Shown here: positions 26,286 to 34,577 of the stretch, piece after piece
Position numbering within the stretch: position 1 is the stretch's first letter
Layout: every line of letters starts with the position of its first letter
Assembly: GCA_045114775.1 (NCBI GenBank)
Contig: JBGULC010000008.1
Span: forward strand, 186,001 to 250,000
Direction of reading: 5' to 3'
From: UBA3792 sp045114775
GTDB lineage: Bacteria > Bacillota > Clostridia > Christensenellales > CAG-138
Length of the DNA: 64,000 nucleotides
Notes under the pieces: generated by a model
Seen by the model: only the letters and a program-made list of their open reading frames with translations
Told to the model about the DNA's origin: nothing
Database searches by the model: none
Made by a program: the position numbers and the translations under genes

Positions 26286-27166
26286 TGCCGTGCAGTATCT
26301 GTCCCAGAAGCTGTAAGATCGATCGAGCAGCCGCAGCCGGATTCTGCGGCTGTTCTTCCGATGTGCGTATTGCACGCGCGGCGCTGCACTTCGACGAGGA
26401 GCCCTGCATCAGCGGTACGCGCGGCAGCGGTACGATCTTCTTTTCCGGCTGCAATCTCAAATGCATCTTCTGTCAGAACATGGTCCTGCAGAACGGAACC
26501 CTCGGCGAGGTCTTCTCCGTCCCCCGTCTTGCCGATACCATGCTGAAACTGCAGTCGCTCGGCGCGCACAATATCAACCTCGTGACGCCGACGCCGCACC
26601 GCGACGCGATCGTCGAAGCGCTGCTGCTTGCAAAAAAAGACGGGCTGTACATCCCTGTCGTGTACAATACAAACGCATACGAAACCGTCGATACCATCCG
26701 CGCTTTCGATGGGCTTGTCGATATTTACTTGCCCGATCTCAAGTATGTCGATCCGCGGCTGTCGCTGAAATTCTCCCGCGCTTCGGATTATTTCGAAACG
26801 GCGATCGAGGCAATCGCGGAGATGATCCGCCAGGTCGGTTTTATGGAGACCGATGAAAACGGAATTGCAAAGAAAGGCGTGCGCATCCGGCACCTGGTGC
26901 TGCCCGGCTGCGTGTTCGATACGCGAAACGTGCTGGATGCGATCAGGGAACGCTTCGGAACGGACTGTCCGATCTCGCTGATGTCGCAGTTCACGCCGAT
27001 CCCGGAATGCACCGTGAAGCCGCTCGACCGGTCGCTGACGCAGCGGGAATACGAGAGCGCGCTCGAATACTGCATCTCGCTCTGCTTTATGAACGTCTAT
27101 ACGCAGGAGCTTTCGAGCGTCGGGCGATCCTTTACCCCGCCGTTTTCGGATCATGTAGATTTATAA
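26285..27166 (+). CDS. Radical SAM protein, PflA-like (COG1313 type)
   Basis: 293 residues. The N-terminus CSICPRSCK has extra Cys residues; the radical SAM cluster motif is FFSGCNLKCIFCQN (CxxxCxxC, about residues 58-66). Downstream motifs NLVTPTPH and DIYLPDLKY are typical of the 'pyruvate formate-lyase activating-like' group whose substrates are unknown. The ATG at 26285 overlaps the upstream stop by one base, so it is translated together with the wall hydrolase. No glycyl radical enzyme is nearby. An upstream in-frame ATG at 26243 lies inside the hydrolase gene and is rejected. Confidence 0.85.
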   Translation: MPCSICPRSCKIDRAAAAGFCGCSSDVRIARAALHFDEEPCISGTRGSGTIFFSGCNLKCIFCQNMVLQNGTLGEVFSVPRLADTMLKLQSLGAHNINLVTPTPHRDAIVEALLLAKKDGLYIPVVYNTNAYETVDTIRAFDGLVDIYLPDLKYVDPRLSLKFSRASDYFETAIEAIAEMIRQVGFMETDENGIAKKGVRIRHLVLPGCVFDTRNVLDAIRERFGTDCPISLMSQFTPIPECTVKPLDRSLTQREYESALEYCISLCFMNVYTQELSSVGRSFTPPFSDHVDL

Positions 27167-27177
27167 AACAGGCATGC

Positions 27178-27205
27178 AAAAACGAGAGCGGATTTCGCTC
27201 TCGTT
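27178..27205. terminator. Bidirectional terminator between the radical SAM and HAD genes
   Basis: Perfect 10-bp stem AACGAGAGCG/CGCTCTCGTT (27181-27190 with 27196-27205), loop GATTT. On the minus strand it is followed by TTTTT, so it mainly ends the folT-folC-HAD operon. Confidence 0.88.
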
Positions 27206-27223
27206 CCGTATTGTTTCAACGCT

Positions 27224-28012
27224 TCACGCAAACAGCGATTCCAGATATTCCGCGACGCCGTCGTCGTCGCAGGAGCCGATGATCAGGTCGGCTTTTTCTT
27301 TTACCTGCGGATTTGCGTTCGCAACGCATACGCCCGTTCCCGCCCATTCGATCATATCGAGATCGAGGGTGTTGTCGCCGATCGCGGTGACCTCCTCACG
27401 CGGGATATTGAGCAATGCCGCAACCTTTTCGAGCGCTTTGCCCTTGGTCGACGAGACCGAGCCGATCTCGATAAAGCCGGGCTTTGAGCAAAGGACCGAA
27501 AGATGCTTCGGCAGCAGCGCGCGGATCTCGCGATAGAGCTCCGCTTCCCTTGCCGGATCGACCGCGTACAGCACTTTCGGAATGTTGTCGAGCGGGCGAT
27601 AAAGAAGGTTCGGATCCTCGATGAACGGCAGGTTCAGGATGCCGGTATAACGTTTCGTGAAGTCGTTCGCCTTGCGGAAGATGACCGTGTCTTCCTCATA
27701 GATCTGCGCATGAAACCCGAACGAATCGGCGATTGCAAACGCCGTGATCACGTCCTCCGGACGGAGATAGTTGACGAACAGATGCTCGCCGGTTCGGCCG
27801 TCGCTGACCACGGCGCCGCCGTAATGGATCAACGGACCGTATACCGCAAGCGATTCCCGGATCTTTCTGCTGCCTAAAAAGCCGCGTCCCGTCGCGAGCA
27901 CAACGGTGACGCCGTTGTCCTCCACAAGCCGGATCGCGCGCTTCAGGCGTTCGCTCGGAAGCGTGCCGGTACTGACCAGCGTATCGTCGATGTCAAGCGC
28001 TAAAAGCCTCAT
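27224..28012 (-). CDS. Cof-type HAD-superfamily hydrolase
   Basis: 262 residues. HAD motif I DIDDTLVSTG (about 7-16), motif II ATGRG, motif III Lys in SSTKGKALE, and motif IV GDNTLDLDMIE. The cap is of the C2 (Cof/YidA) type. These are broad phosphatases of sugar phosphates, FMN or similar; the substrate is unknown. It overlaps folC by four bases (ATGA), so it could act on a folate- or pterin-related phosphate, but that is inference only. Confidence 0.9.
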   Translation of the reverse strand: MRLLALDIDDTLVSTGTLPSERLKRAIRLVEDNGVTVVLATGRGFLGSRKIRESLAVYGPLIHYGGAVVSDGRTGEHLFVNYLRPEDVITAFAIADSFGFHAQIYEEDTVIFRKANDFTKRYTGILNLPFIEDPNLLYRPLDNIPKVLYAVDPAREAELYREIRALLPKHLSVLCSKPGFIEIGSVSSTKGKALEKVAALLNIPREEVTAIGDNTLDLDMIEWAGTGVCVANANPQVKEKADLIIGSCDDDGVAEYLESLFA

Positions 28013-29292
28013 TCTTCGAAACTTCCCATCTTCATTAAATTCCGGAACGCCTCGTGCACCTCGCCCGCCATATAGAGTGAACCGACCGCCAACGAGGGCT
28101 CGTCCCCGCGTCCTGCGGTCTCGATCGCGTCGGCGACGCAGGAAAACGACGTTGCCGTCGCGCCGAAGGAACGGATCAGCTCCGCAAGCTCCTCCGCGGG
28201 CATGGCGCGGTCGTTGTTCGGCGTGACCGTATAGAATTCCTTCGCGATCGGCAGCAGCAGCCCGATCGACTGCGAAACGTCCTTGTCGCGCATCATGCCC
28301 ATGATGATCTTCGCTTTCCGATCCGGGAACAGGCGTTGATAGGTCTCGACCGTTCCGCGCACGCCGTGCGGATTGTGCCCGCCGTCCACAAAGAACGGCG
28401 GATCCTCCCGAAGCAGTTCAAAGCGCGCGGGCCAGACGGTTTCTTTTAGCCCCGTACGCATCGCCTCGTCCGAGATCTCTACACCCTGCTCGCGCAGAAG
28501 CTCGACTGCGTCGATGACCGTTGCGGCGTTGCGCATCTGGTATTTGCCCAAAAGCCCAAGCCGCAGATCCCTGTAATCCCGATAATCGAACGTCTGTCCG
28601 TGCAGATCGTACTCCCCTTCCATGAGCGTGGATCGGTCGACGACATGCAGCGCCGCATGGTGCGTTTCGCACGCCGCTTCGATCACGGGCAGCGCGTCGG
28701 GATGCTGACCGTAAAACAGCACCGTGCCATTGTCCTTGATGATGCCCGCCTTTGCGTGCGCGATCTCCCGAATGGTGTTGCCGAGGATGTGCATGTGATC
28801 GTAGTCGATCGCGGTGATGATCGAAAGCAGCGGCGTTTTGATGATGTTCGTGGAATCCAGCTCGCCGCCCAGGCCCACCTCCAATACAACGTAATCGCAC
28901 TGTTTTCTGACGTAATACAGGAACGCGGCGGCAGTGATGACCTCGAATTCGGTCGGCGCATTCTCCATGGATTCGACGACGGGCTTCAGGTCCGTGATGA
29001 TCTCGGCAAGCTCGTCGTCCGCGATCGGCTCGTTGTTGAACTGGATGCGCTCGTTGAACCGGTCGACGTAGGGCGACACAAACAGGCCCGTACGATACCC
29101 CTGCGCACACAAGATCTTCGAGAGCATGGCACAGGTCGATCCCTTGCCGTTCGTGCCCGCGACGTGGATGAATTTCAGTCCGTTCTGTGGGTTTCCAAGA
29201 AGCTCACAGAGCTCGGTAACACGCGCGAGCCCAAGCTTCGAGCCGCGCCAGTACATGCCGTGAATATAGGAGATCGCCTCTTCGTAAGTCAT
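28009..29292 (-). CDS. folC: Folylpolyglutamate synthase / dihydrofolate synthase
   Basis: Adds glutamates to folates, which retains them in the cell. 427 residues with the Mur-ligase-type P-loop HVAGTNGKGSTCAML (about residues 41-55), YVDRFNERI, and VLEVGLGGELDSTN (about 137-150). The later HNPHG near residue 303 is the family motif. It overlaps folT upstream and the HAD gene downstream, both as ATGA. Confidence 0.95.
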   Translation of the reverse strand: MTYEEAISYIHGMYWRGSKLGLARVTELCELLGNPQNGLKFIHVAGTNGKGSTCAMLSKILCAQGYRTGLFVSPYVDRFNERIQFNNEPIADDELAEIITDLKPVVESMENAPTEFEVITAAAFLYYVRKQCDYVVLEVGLGGELDSTNIIKTPLLSIITAIDYDHMHILGNTIREIAHAKAGIIKDNGTVLFYGQHPDALPVIEAACETHHAALHVVDRSTLMEGEYDLHGQTFDYRDYRDLRLGLLGKYQMRNAATVIDAVELLREQGVEISDEAMRTGLKETVWPARFELLREDPPFFVDGGHNPHGVRGTVETYQRLFPDRKAKIIMGMMRDKDVSQSIGLLLPIAKEFYTVTPNNDRAMPAEELAELIRSFGATATSFSCVADAIETAGRGDEPSLAVGSLYMAGEVHEAFRNLMKMGSFEE

Positions 29293-29828
29293 TTTTTATC
29301 CTCCACATGGATCCCTTTCTGCACAAGGGGATATAAAAGCCTGACAAGCAAGATCTGCACTGCCGTCATGACCGAAACAAGAAACAGCCTAAGGAGTAAA
29401 TGCGCCCAAAATGGCACGCCGCCGTCAAAATGCAACACATGAAGCCAAAGCGTCGTCAAGAACAAAGAGACGAGCACGTTTACAGGAATGATCGAGAGTG
29501 CCGAAGACAACGTCAGCTTTTCATTTTTGAAAACATACCGGAACAGAAGACCGGGCAAAACTCCGGTCAGCACTGCATTCAACGCAAAAAGCGGATTCCA
29601 TGCCGCACCCGAATTACTGATAAATGTACCGCACAAGTCGGCAATAAACGCGCAAAGTCCGCCGAAAACCGGGCCGAGAGAAAACGAACACAGGAAGATC
29701 GGAATCTCGCGAAATGTGATCCTGCTGCTGTCTGGCAGATAGAATGTAAACGGATAGATCGAAAGCACGACCGCCAGTGCAGCAAACATTGCCGCAAACA
29801 CCAAGCGTATGGTTGCCTGTCGACGCAT
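29289..29828 (-). CDS. folT: Folate ECF transporter S component (FolT)
   Basis: 179 residues with five or six membrane helices. The S-component pattern includes ARG-like small-residue helix 1 (LVFAAMFAALAVVLSI), and FYLPDSSRITFREIPIFLCSF resembles the FolT substrate loop. The position immediately before folC supports a folate role. The ECF energising module (EcfA, EcfA', EcfT) is not in the window. GAGGAGGT precedes the ATG. The leader is too short for a tetrahydrofolate riboswitch. Confidence 0.88.
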   Translation of the reverse strand: MRRQATIRLVFAAMFAALAVVLSIYPFTFYLPDSSRITFREIPIFLCSFSLGPVFGGLCAFIADLCGTFISNSGAAWNPLFALNAVLTGVLPGLLFRYVFKNEKLTLSSALSIIPVNVLVSLFLTTLWLHVLHFDGGVPFWAHLLLRLFLVSVMTAVQILLVRLLYPLVQKGIHVEDKK

Positions 29829-29857
29829 TCGCCCACCTCCTCATTTCAAATCAAGTT

Positions 29858-29886
29858 ATTATACAACACTAATTCCCAAAACGCAA
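29858..29886 (-). promoter_or_regulatory. Sigma-A promoter of folT-folC-HAD
   Basis: TTGCGT, 17-base spacer, TATAAT on the minus strand. The -35 abuts the terminator hairpin of the gene behind. Confidence 0.72.
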
Positions 29887-29910
29887 GAAAGCTCTCAAAA
29901 GAGAGCTTTC
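29887..29910 (-). terminator. Terminator-like hairpin after the cohesin-like gene
   Basis: Perfect 10-bp stem GAAAGCTCTC/GAGAGCTTTC with AAAA loop. There is no long T run beyond the stem, so termination may be partial. Confidence 0.6.
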
Positions 29911-29928
29911 CGAACGTATTCTTCAGAA

Positions 29929-31128
29929 TCAATCGCGATCCCCGTCGTTCATCTTGCGACGTTTCATCAGCAGAACGATCGCGAGCGCGCCGAGACCGAG
30001 AACCGCAACCATTGCGGCAACAATGCCGACGATGAGCCAAAGATCATTGTCGGCTTCCTTTTCCGTCGACTTTTCCGGAATGGTTTCATCGGACGGCTGT
30101 ACGGGCTCATTCGTTACAGTCGGCTCGATCGGAACAGACGGCGCGTCCGTCACATTAACGGGATCGTTGTTGTCGCCGATCGGGAAAGGCGTCGCTTCTA
30201 CGATCTGGTTCGGATCGTCTGTCGTCGGAACGAAAACCGGTTCGGGCGTCTGAATATCTGCAGGCGCAGGCGTGTCGGATCCGGGTGCCGGCGTGTCGGA
30301 TTCCGGAGTCGGCGTTTCAGGCTCAGGAGCGGGCGTATCAGTCACCTGCTGCGGAACAGACGTAGAATCATTCTGATCAGGCGTTTTGACCGGAATCGAT
30401 GTAATAGGCGGCTGTGGTGTGACAATCCCGCTTGCCGTTGGATTGGGTTCGTATGTCGGCAGCGTACTCACAACAGGCACGTTCTGCCCGCCGTTGCTGG
30501 GCTTCGGCGTGGCGGTCGGCGGCGCAGGCGTATCGACAGCGGGTGTGAGCGGGGCAAAGGTCTCCTCCGCGGCGCCTCCCGTCGGAATGGTCTGCCCTTC
30601 TGTATAAATACCGCCGACAGAGACAGGATTGATCATGAAGGATACCGTTTTGAATGTGCTGTCAATGCCGGTATAAGTAATTCCGTTGAAGATAAAATCT
30701 GTCGCGCCTTCCTTTTCAATACGAAATTCTGCCTGGAACCAGAAGCCCTCCTCCTCCACGCCGTATGCATCGATAAATGCAAAGCGCAGAACACCGTTGT
30801 CGATCTTATGTTGGAAACTCGCAGCCTTACCCTGCATCAGGGACTTCAAATTCAGCTCTTCATCCTTCTGATTGATCGCGCCGAGTGTGACAAACTCCGG
30901 ATCGTACTGCATCGTCCCGGAAAGAGAATCCAGTTTTCTTCCGTCGGGCAGATTCGGGTACAGATAGAAATTGACCTTGACGATCTCTCCGACCTCACCT
31001 TGAATTTTTTCGGGCTCCTGTGTAATGAGAAGTTCTCCCATTTCAGAATCCCCTGCTGCTTCAACGGCTGCGAACGGGATCGCAAGCACTAGCGCAAGAG
31101 CAATCACGAATGCCAATGTACGCTTCAT
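29929..31128 (-). CDS. Surface protein with cohesin-like domain, Thr/Pro linker and C-terminal membrane anchor
   Basis: 399 residues. Signal peptide (1-24, ends AVEAAG), then about 150 residues of beta-rich sequence resembling a cohesin-type jelly roll (VGEIVKVNFYL, LDSLSGTMQYDPEFVTL, FWFQAEFRIEKEG). A linker of about 180 residues rich in Thr, Pro, Val and Glu follows, and a C-terminal membrane helix (about 365-390) ends in KRRK. So it is a wall-spanning protein held in the membrane. Cohesin domains bind dockerins in cellulosomes, but related folds occur in non-cellulosomal surface proteins; no dockerin is seen in the window. The ATG at 31128 has GGAGGTG before it. Confidence 0.8.
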   Translation of the reverse strand: MKRTLAFVIALALVLAIPFAAVEAAGDSEMGELLITQEPEKIQGEVGEIVKVNFYLYPNLPDGRKLDSLSGTMQYDPEFVTLGAINQKDEELNLKSLMQGKAASFQHKIDNGVLRFAFIDAYGVEEEGFWFQAEFRIEKEGATDFIFNGITYTGIDSTFKTVSFMINPVSVGGIYTEGQTIPTGGAAEETFAPLTPAVDTPAPPTATPKPSNGGQNVPVVSTLPTYEPNPTASGIVTPQPPITSIPVKTPDQNDSTSVPQQVTDTPAPEPETPTPESDTPAPGSDTPAPADIQTPEPVFVPTTDDPNQIVEATPFPIGDNNDPVNVTDAPSVPIEPTVTNEPVQPSDETIPEKSTEKEADNDLWLIVGIVAAMVAVLGLGALAIVLLMKRRKMNDGDRD

Positions 31129-31210
31129 ATATACACCTCCGTCATTATTCCTGTTATGTATCTGCGCGAGAATAAGGATATGTCCTTCTCCTTCGCATAT
31201 ATACAAAATA

Positions 31211-31239
31211 ATTATAGTACAAAACTGCCCGTTCGTCAA
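31211..31239 (-). promoter_or_regulatory. Sigma-A promoter of the cohesin-like gene
   Basis: TTGACG, 17-base spacer, TATAAT on the minus strand. Divergent to the cysS promoter, with only seven bases between the two -35 elements. Confidence 0.85.
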
Positions 31240-31246
31240 ATCCTTA

Positions 31247-31275
31247 TTGACAAAACTACCGAATTTCCTTATTAT
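31247..31275 (+). promoter_or_regulatory. Sigma-A promoter of cysS
   Basis: TTGACA, 17-base spacer, TATTAT. Confidence 0.85.
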
Positions 31276-31287
31276 AGATTAAAAGCG

Positions 31288-31316
31288 CTGTGCAAGAGCC
31301 GTTAACTACTGCACAG
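31288..31316 (+). other. Hairpin in the cysS 5' leader
   Basis: CTGTGCA at 31288-31294 pairs with TGCACAG at 31310-31316, ending just before the GAGGAGG ribosome site. It has no T-box signature. It could influence translation initiation. Confidence 0.4.
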
Positions 31317-31330
31317 ATGAGGAGGAACCC

Positions 31331-32716
31331 ATGCAGGTTTACAACACAATGACCCGTAGGAAGGAGCCGCTCATCCCGATCAAAGAGGGCGAGATCTCCA
31401 TGTACGTATGCGGTCCGACCGTGTATGATTATTTCCATATCGGCAACGCGCGTCCGTTCGTCGTGTTCGATACGATGCGCCGCTATCTCGAGTACCGCGG
31501 CTATAAAGTCAAGTACGTGCAGAACTTCACCGATATCGACGATAAGATGATCAATCGCGCCAACAAAGAGGGCACGACCGTCAAGGAACTCGGCGATCGG
31601 TTTATCAAGGAGTATTATCAGGACGCGGATGCGCTCGGTATCGAGCGTGCAACGGTCAACCCGCGCGCAACCGAACACATCGGCGAGATCATCAAGCTCG
31701 TCAAAAAGCTGATCGAAAAGGGGCACGCCTACGCAACAGATAACGGCGACGTCTACTTTGCCGTGCGGAGCTGGCCCGGTTACGGCAAACTCAAAGGTCA
31801 GGACATCGACGATATGGAAAACGGCGCCCGCATCTCCCCCACCGAGCAGAAGCGCGATCCTTTGGACTTTGCGCTCTGGAAGGGTGAGAAGCCCGGCGAG
31901 CCGAGCTGGCCTTCCCCGTGGGGCAAGGGTCGTCCCGGCTGGCACATCGAATGCTCTGCAATGAGCATGAAGTATCTCGGCGAAACCTTCGACATCCACG
32001 GCGGCGGCATGGACCTGATCTTCCCGCACCACGAAAACGAGATCGCGCAGAGCGAAGGCGCGACCGGTAAGCCGTTCGTCCACTACTGGATGCACAACGG
32101 CTACATCAACATCAACAATCAGAAGATGAGCAAGTCGCTCGGCAATTTCTTCACCGTGCGCGACATTGCGAAGGAATACGATCTTGAGGCCGTCCGGATG
32201 TTCCTGCTTACCGCGAACTATCGCAATCCGGTCAATTTCTCCCGCGAGCTGATGGATCAGACCGTGACGAGCCTGAACCGGCTCTACACCGCGCGCGACC
32301 GGCTTTTCGATACGGCGATTGACGAGGCGGCGGACGATTCCGGCATCGCTGCCGAGCTTGACGGATTCCGCGATCGCTTCAACGAAGCGATGGACGACGA
32401 TCTCAATACGGCGGACGCCTTGGGCGTGTTGTTTGATTTCGCGCGTTGGATCAACATCTTCGCGACCGGTGCGCATACTGCAGCAGCTATCGAAGCGGTC
32501 AAGGCACGCTATGCCGAGCTGAACGGCGTTCTGGGGCTTGTCGTTAAAGAAAAGAAGGAAGACTTCCCGGAGGAAGCGTTGAAGCTTTTAGAGGCGCGCA
32601 AGGAAGCGAAAAAGGCAAAGGATTGGGCGAGAGCGGACGCGATCCGCGAGGAGCTCAAGGGACTGGGCTTTGCCGTAGAGGACACCAAGGACGGCGCAAA
32701 GCTCAAGAAGCTTTGA
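31331..32716 (+). CDS. cysS: Cysteine--tRNA ligase
   Basis: 461 residues, class I synthetase. VCGPTVYDYFHIGNARPF carries the first zinc Cys and the HIGN motif (about residues 25-42), GWHIECSAM the second Cys, HHENE the other zinc ligands, and KMSKSLGNF the KMSKS loop (about 262-270). GAGGAGG precedes the ATG. The next gene follows 48 bases later with no terminator. Confidence 0.98.
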   Translation: MQVYNTMTRRKEPLIPIKEGEISMYVCGPTVYDYFHIGNARPFVVFDTMRRYLEYRGYKVKYVQNFTDIDDKMINRANKEGTTVKELGDRFIKEYYQDADALGIERATVNPRATEHIGEIIKLVKKLIEKGHAYATDNGDVYFAVRSWPGYGKLKGQDIDDMENGARISPTEQKRDPLDFALWKGEKPGEPSWPSPWGKGRPGWHIECSAMSMKYLGETFDIHGGGMDLIFPHHENEIAQSEGATGKPFVHYWMHNGYININNQKMSKSLGNFFTVRDIAKEYDLEAVRMFLLTANYRNPVNFSRELMDQTVTSLNRLYTARDRLFDTAIDEAADDSGIAAELDGFRDRFNEAMDDDLNTADALGVLFDFARWINIFATGAHTAAAIEAVKARYAELNGVLGLVVKEKKEDFPEEALKLLEARKEAKKAKDWARADAIREELKGLGFAVEDTKDGAKLKKL

Positions 32717-32764
32717 GCCTTTCCGCAGCAACACAAATACGCAAAACAAAAAAGGAGAACATGT

Positions 32765-33688
32765 ATGAGTTATATTTTTACTTTCCTGTTTCCGATCCTG
32801 CTGCTTGTGATGAGCGGCTACGTTCTCATCAGTGCAATTAAGGGCAGCGGTAAGCTTTTTTCGACCGAAAATCTCAAAGAAGAATCCAAGGATCAGGCAA
32901 AAAAGATCATGCGCCTGCTGTATTTCGCCCTTGCGGCGGTCATGCTGGTCATGGCGATCACAAATGCACTCAGCACCATCCTGTACACCAACAAGGTCAG
33001 CTATTTTCGGATCACGGAAGAGTATAAAAAGGCTTTCCCCGATCTGATCAACGAAAACGGACAGCTCCTGAAGCTGAATGTGAGCGGTGAAAAGGCTGTA
33101 TTTGAAAAGGACAGCGAAGGCAACTTTGTCGAACAGGACGACGGAAAAGGCAACAAGGAAGCTTACAACATCGCCAACCAGGAAATGGATCAAACAATTG
33201 CCATCAACGGATTCGTCCAGAATGCTTATTACATGTATGGCAAGGATACCGCCAAATTCCCGCAGGTTTCGACCGGCGGCATAATGAGCTGCATGGGCGG
33301 CACATCCGTCAAGTACGATCAGTATTACGAGATGACCGACGCGCTCGACGAATCCGGCGAGCCGATTTATGACGCGAGCAAGAAGAGCAGCGGTCATGTT
33401 GCATATCTGTCAATGTTCAGCAAAACCCGTTCCGATGAGCAAAGCGACAAGTTTGTCGTCAAGCTGTACAATGCGTTCAGCCAGAAATTGCTGGCTATTC
33501 TGAATTATGTGCTTCTCGGTCTTGCCGTAGTCGGCGTGATTGCGCTGTTCCTTGTCATACGCAAGTTTACGGACAAGGAAAAGCTCCAGAAGGCAAGAGA
33601 ACAGCAAGTCCATCCTTCCATGCCCTCCGACGCGTTCGATTTTGACAACGAAGAGCCGAAGCAGAACGCGGTAAAGGACAACAAGTAA
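32765..33688 (+). CDS. Three-pass membrane protein of unknown function
   Basis: 307 residues, family not recognised. Membrane helices lie at about 3-26, 50-72 and 236-262. Between helices 2 and 3 is a domain of about 160 residues rich in Gln, Asn and Asp with YYMYGKD and GGIMSCMGGTS, likely outside the cell. The C-terminus is a charged cytoplasmic tail. AAAGGAG precedes the ATG. It is probably co-transcribed with cysS and ends at a bidirectional terminator. Confidence 0.75.
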   Translation: MSYIFTFLFPILLLVMSGYVLISAIKGSGKLFSTENLKEESKDQAKKIMRLLYFALAAVMLVMAITNALSTILYTNKVSYFRITEEYKKAFPDLINENGQLLKLNVSGEKAVFEKDSEGNFVEQDDGKGNKEAYNIANQEMDQTIAINGFVQNAYYMYGKDTAKFPQVSTGGIMSCMGGTSVKYDQYYEMTDALDESGEPIYDASKKSSGHVAYLSMFSKTRSDEQSDKFVVKLYNAFSQKLLAILNYVLLGLAVVGVIALFLVIRKFTDKEKLQKAREQQVHPSMPSDAFDFDNEEPKQNAVKDNK

Positions 33689-33703
33689 CACCTCCCCGCA
33701 AAG

Positions 33704-33735
33704 AAAAGCGGCTGTCGGAATCCCGGCAGCCGTTT
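33704..33735. terminator. Bidirectional terminator between converging genes
   Basis: AAAA-G-CGGCTGTCGG ... CCGGCAGCCG-TTTT: about 10 bp of GC-rich stem with one wobble and one bulge, flanked by four A and four T, so it can act for both the plus-strand membrane protein and the minus-strand phosphorylase. Confidence 0.85.
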
Positions 33736-33749
33736 TCGTATGCTTATGC

Positions 33750-34574
33750 TCAGAAGATCTCGTCGAGGATCAGATCGACCAGCGCGGTAAACTTCTCCTT
33801 TGCCTTCTCCGCGGTCTCGGTGACCTCGGCATGGGACAGCGGTTGATCGAGCACGCCCGCCGCCATGTTGGTGATCAGGGAAATGCCGAGAACCTTCATG
33901 CCGCAGTGCGCCGCGCACATGGTCTCCGGGATCGTGGACATGCCGACCGCGTCCGCGCCGATGATGCGCGCCATGCGGATCTCGGCGGGCGTCTCGTAGC
34001 ACGGTCCGGACATCATAAGATACACGCCCTCCTGCATGGAGATGCCCTTGCGCACGGAAAGATCGATCATCCTTGCGCGCAGATCCTTATCGTAAACGTT
34101 GCTCTGATCCGGGAACCGCGGACCGAACTCCTCAAGATTTTTGCCGATCAGCGGATTGGAGCCCGAAAGATTGATATGATCGGTGATCAGCATCAGATCG
34201 CCCGCGTGGAAGTTCATATTGACGCCGCCCGCCGCGTTGGTCACCAGCAGCTTTTCGACGCCGAGCTTTTTCATCGTACGGACGCCGAGTGACAGCATCG
34301 CCTGCGGATATCCCTCGTAGTAGTGAAACCGGCCCTGCATGGCGATAACGGTCTTACCGTACTTCTCGCCGATCACGAAGCGATTCTTGTGTCCAACGAC
34401 GGCGGAGACCGGATATCCCTCGATATCGGCGTAGTTCACAAAGCGCTTGTTCTCAAGCGTTTCGGCGTAATCGCCGAGGCCGCTGCCGAGGATCAGGCCG
34501 ATTGTCGCCTTGTCGGCGCCCTGTTTCTTCAGAAGCGCAGCCGCATTGTTGATGATCTTCATGATGTCTTCCAT
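33750..34574 (-). CDS. punA: Purine-nucleoside phosphorylase (trimeric PNP type)
   Basis: Phosphorolysis of guanosine, inosine and deoxy forms. 274 residues with the PNP-I trimeric signature: ILGSGLGDYAE (phosphate loop, about 28-38), GRFHYYEGY (about 81-89), VTNAAGGVN (about 110-118) and VGMSTIPE (about 200-207). It follows deoB by three bases in the same transcript, so the ribose-1-phosphate product is passed to DeoB. Confidence 0.95.
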   Translation of the reverse strand: MEDIMKIINNAAALLKKQGADKATIGLILGSGLGDYAETLENKRFVNYADIEGYPVSAVVGHKNRFVIGEKYGKTVIAMQGRFHYYEGYPQAMLSLGVRTMKKLGVEKLLVTNAAGGVNMNFHAGDLMLITDHINLSGSNPLIGKNLEEFGPRFPDQSNVYDKDLRARMIDLSVRKGISMQEGVYLMMSGPCYETPAEIRMARIIGADAVGMSTIPETMCAAHCGMKVLGISLITNMAAGVLDQPLSHAEVTETAEKAKEKFTALVDLILDEIF

Positions 34575-34577
34575 GAT

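Noticed and set aside
29829..29928. Tetrahydrofolate riboswitch upstream of folT
   Set aside because: The promoter at 29858-29886 leaves a leader of only about 20 bases after the start site; no riboswitch core is present.
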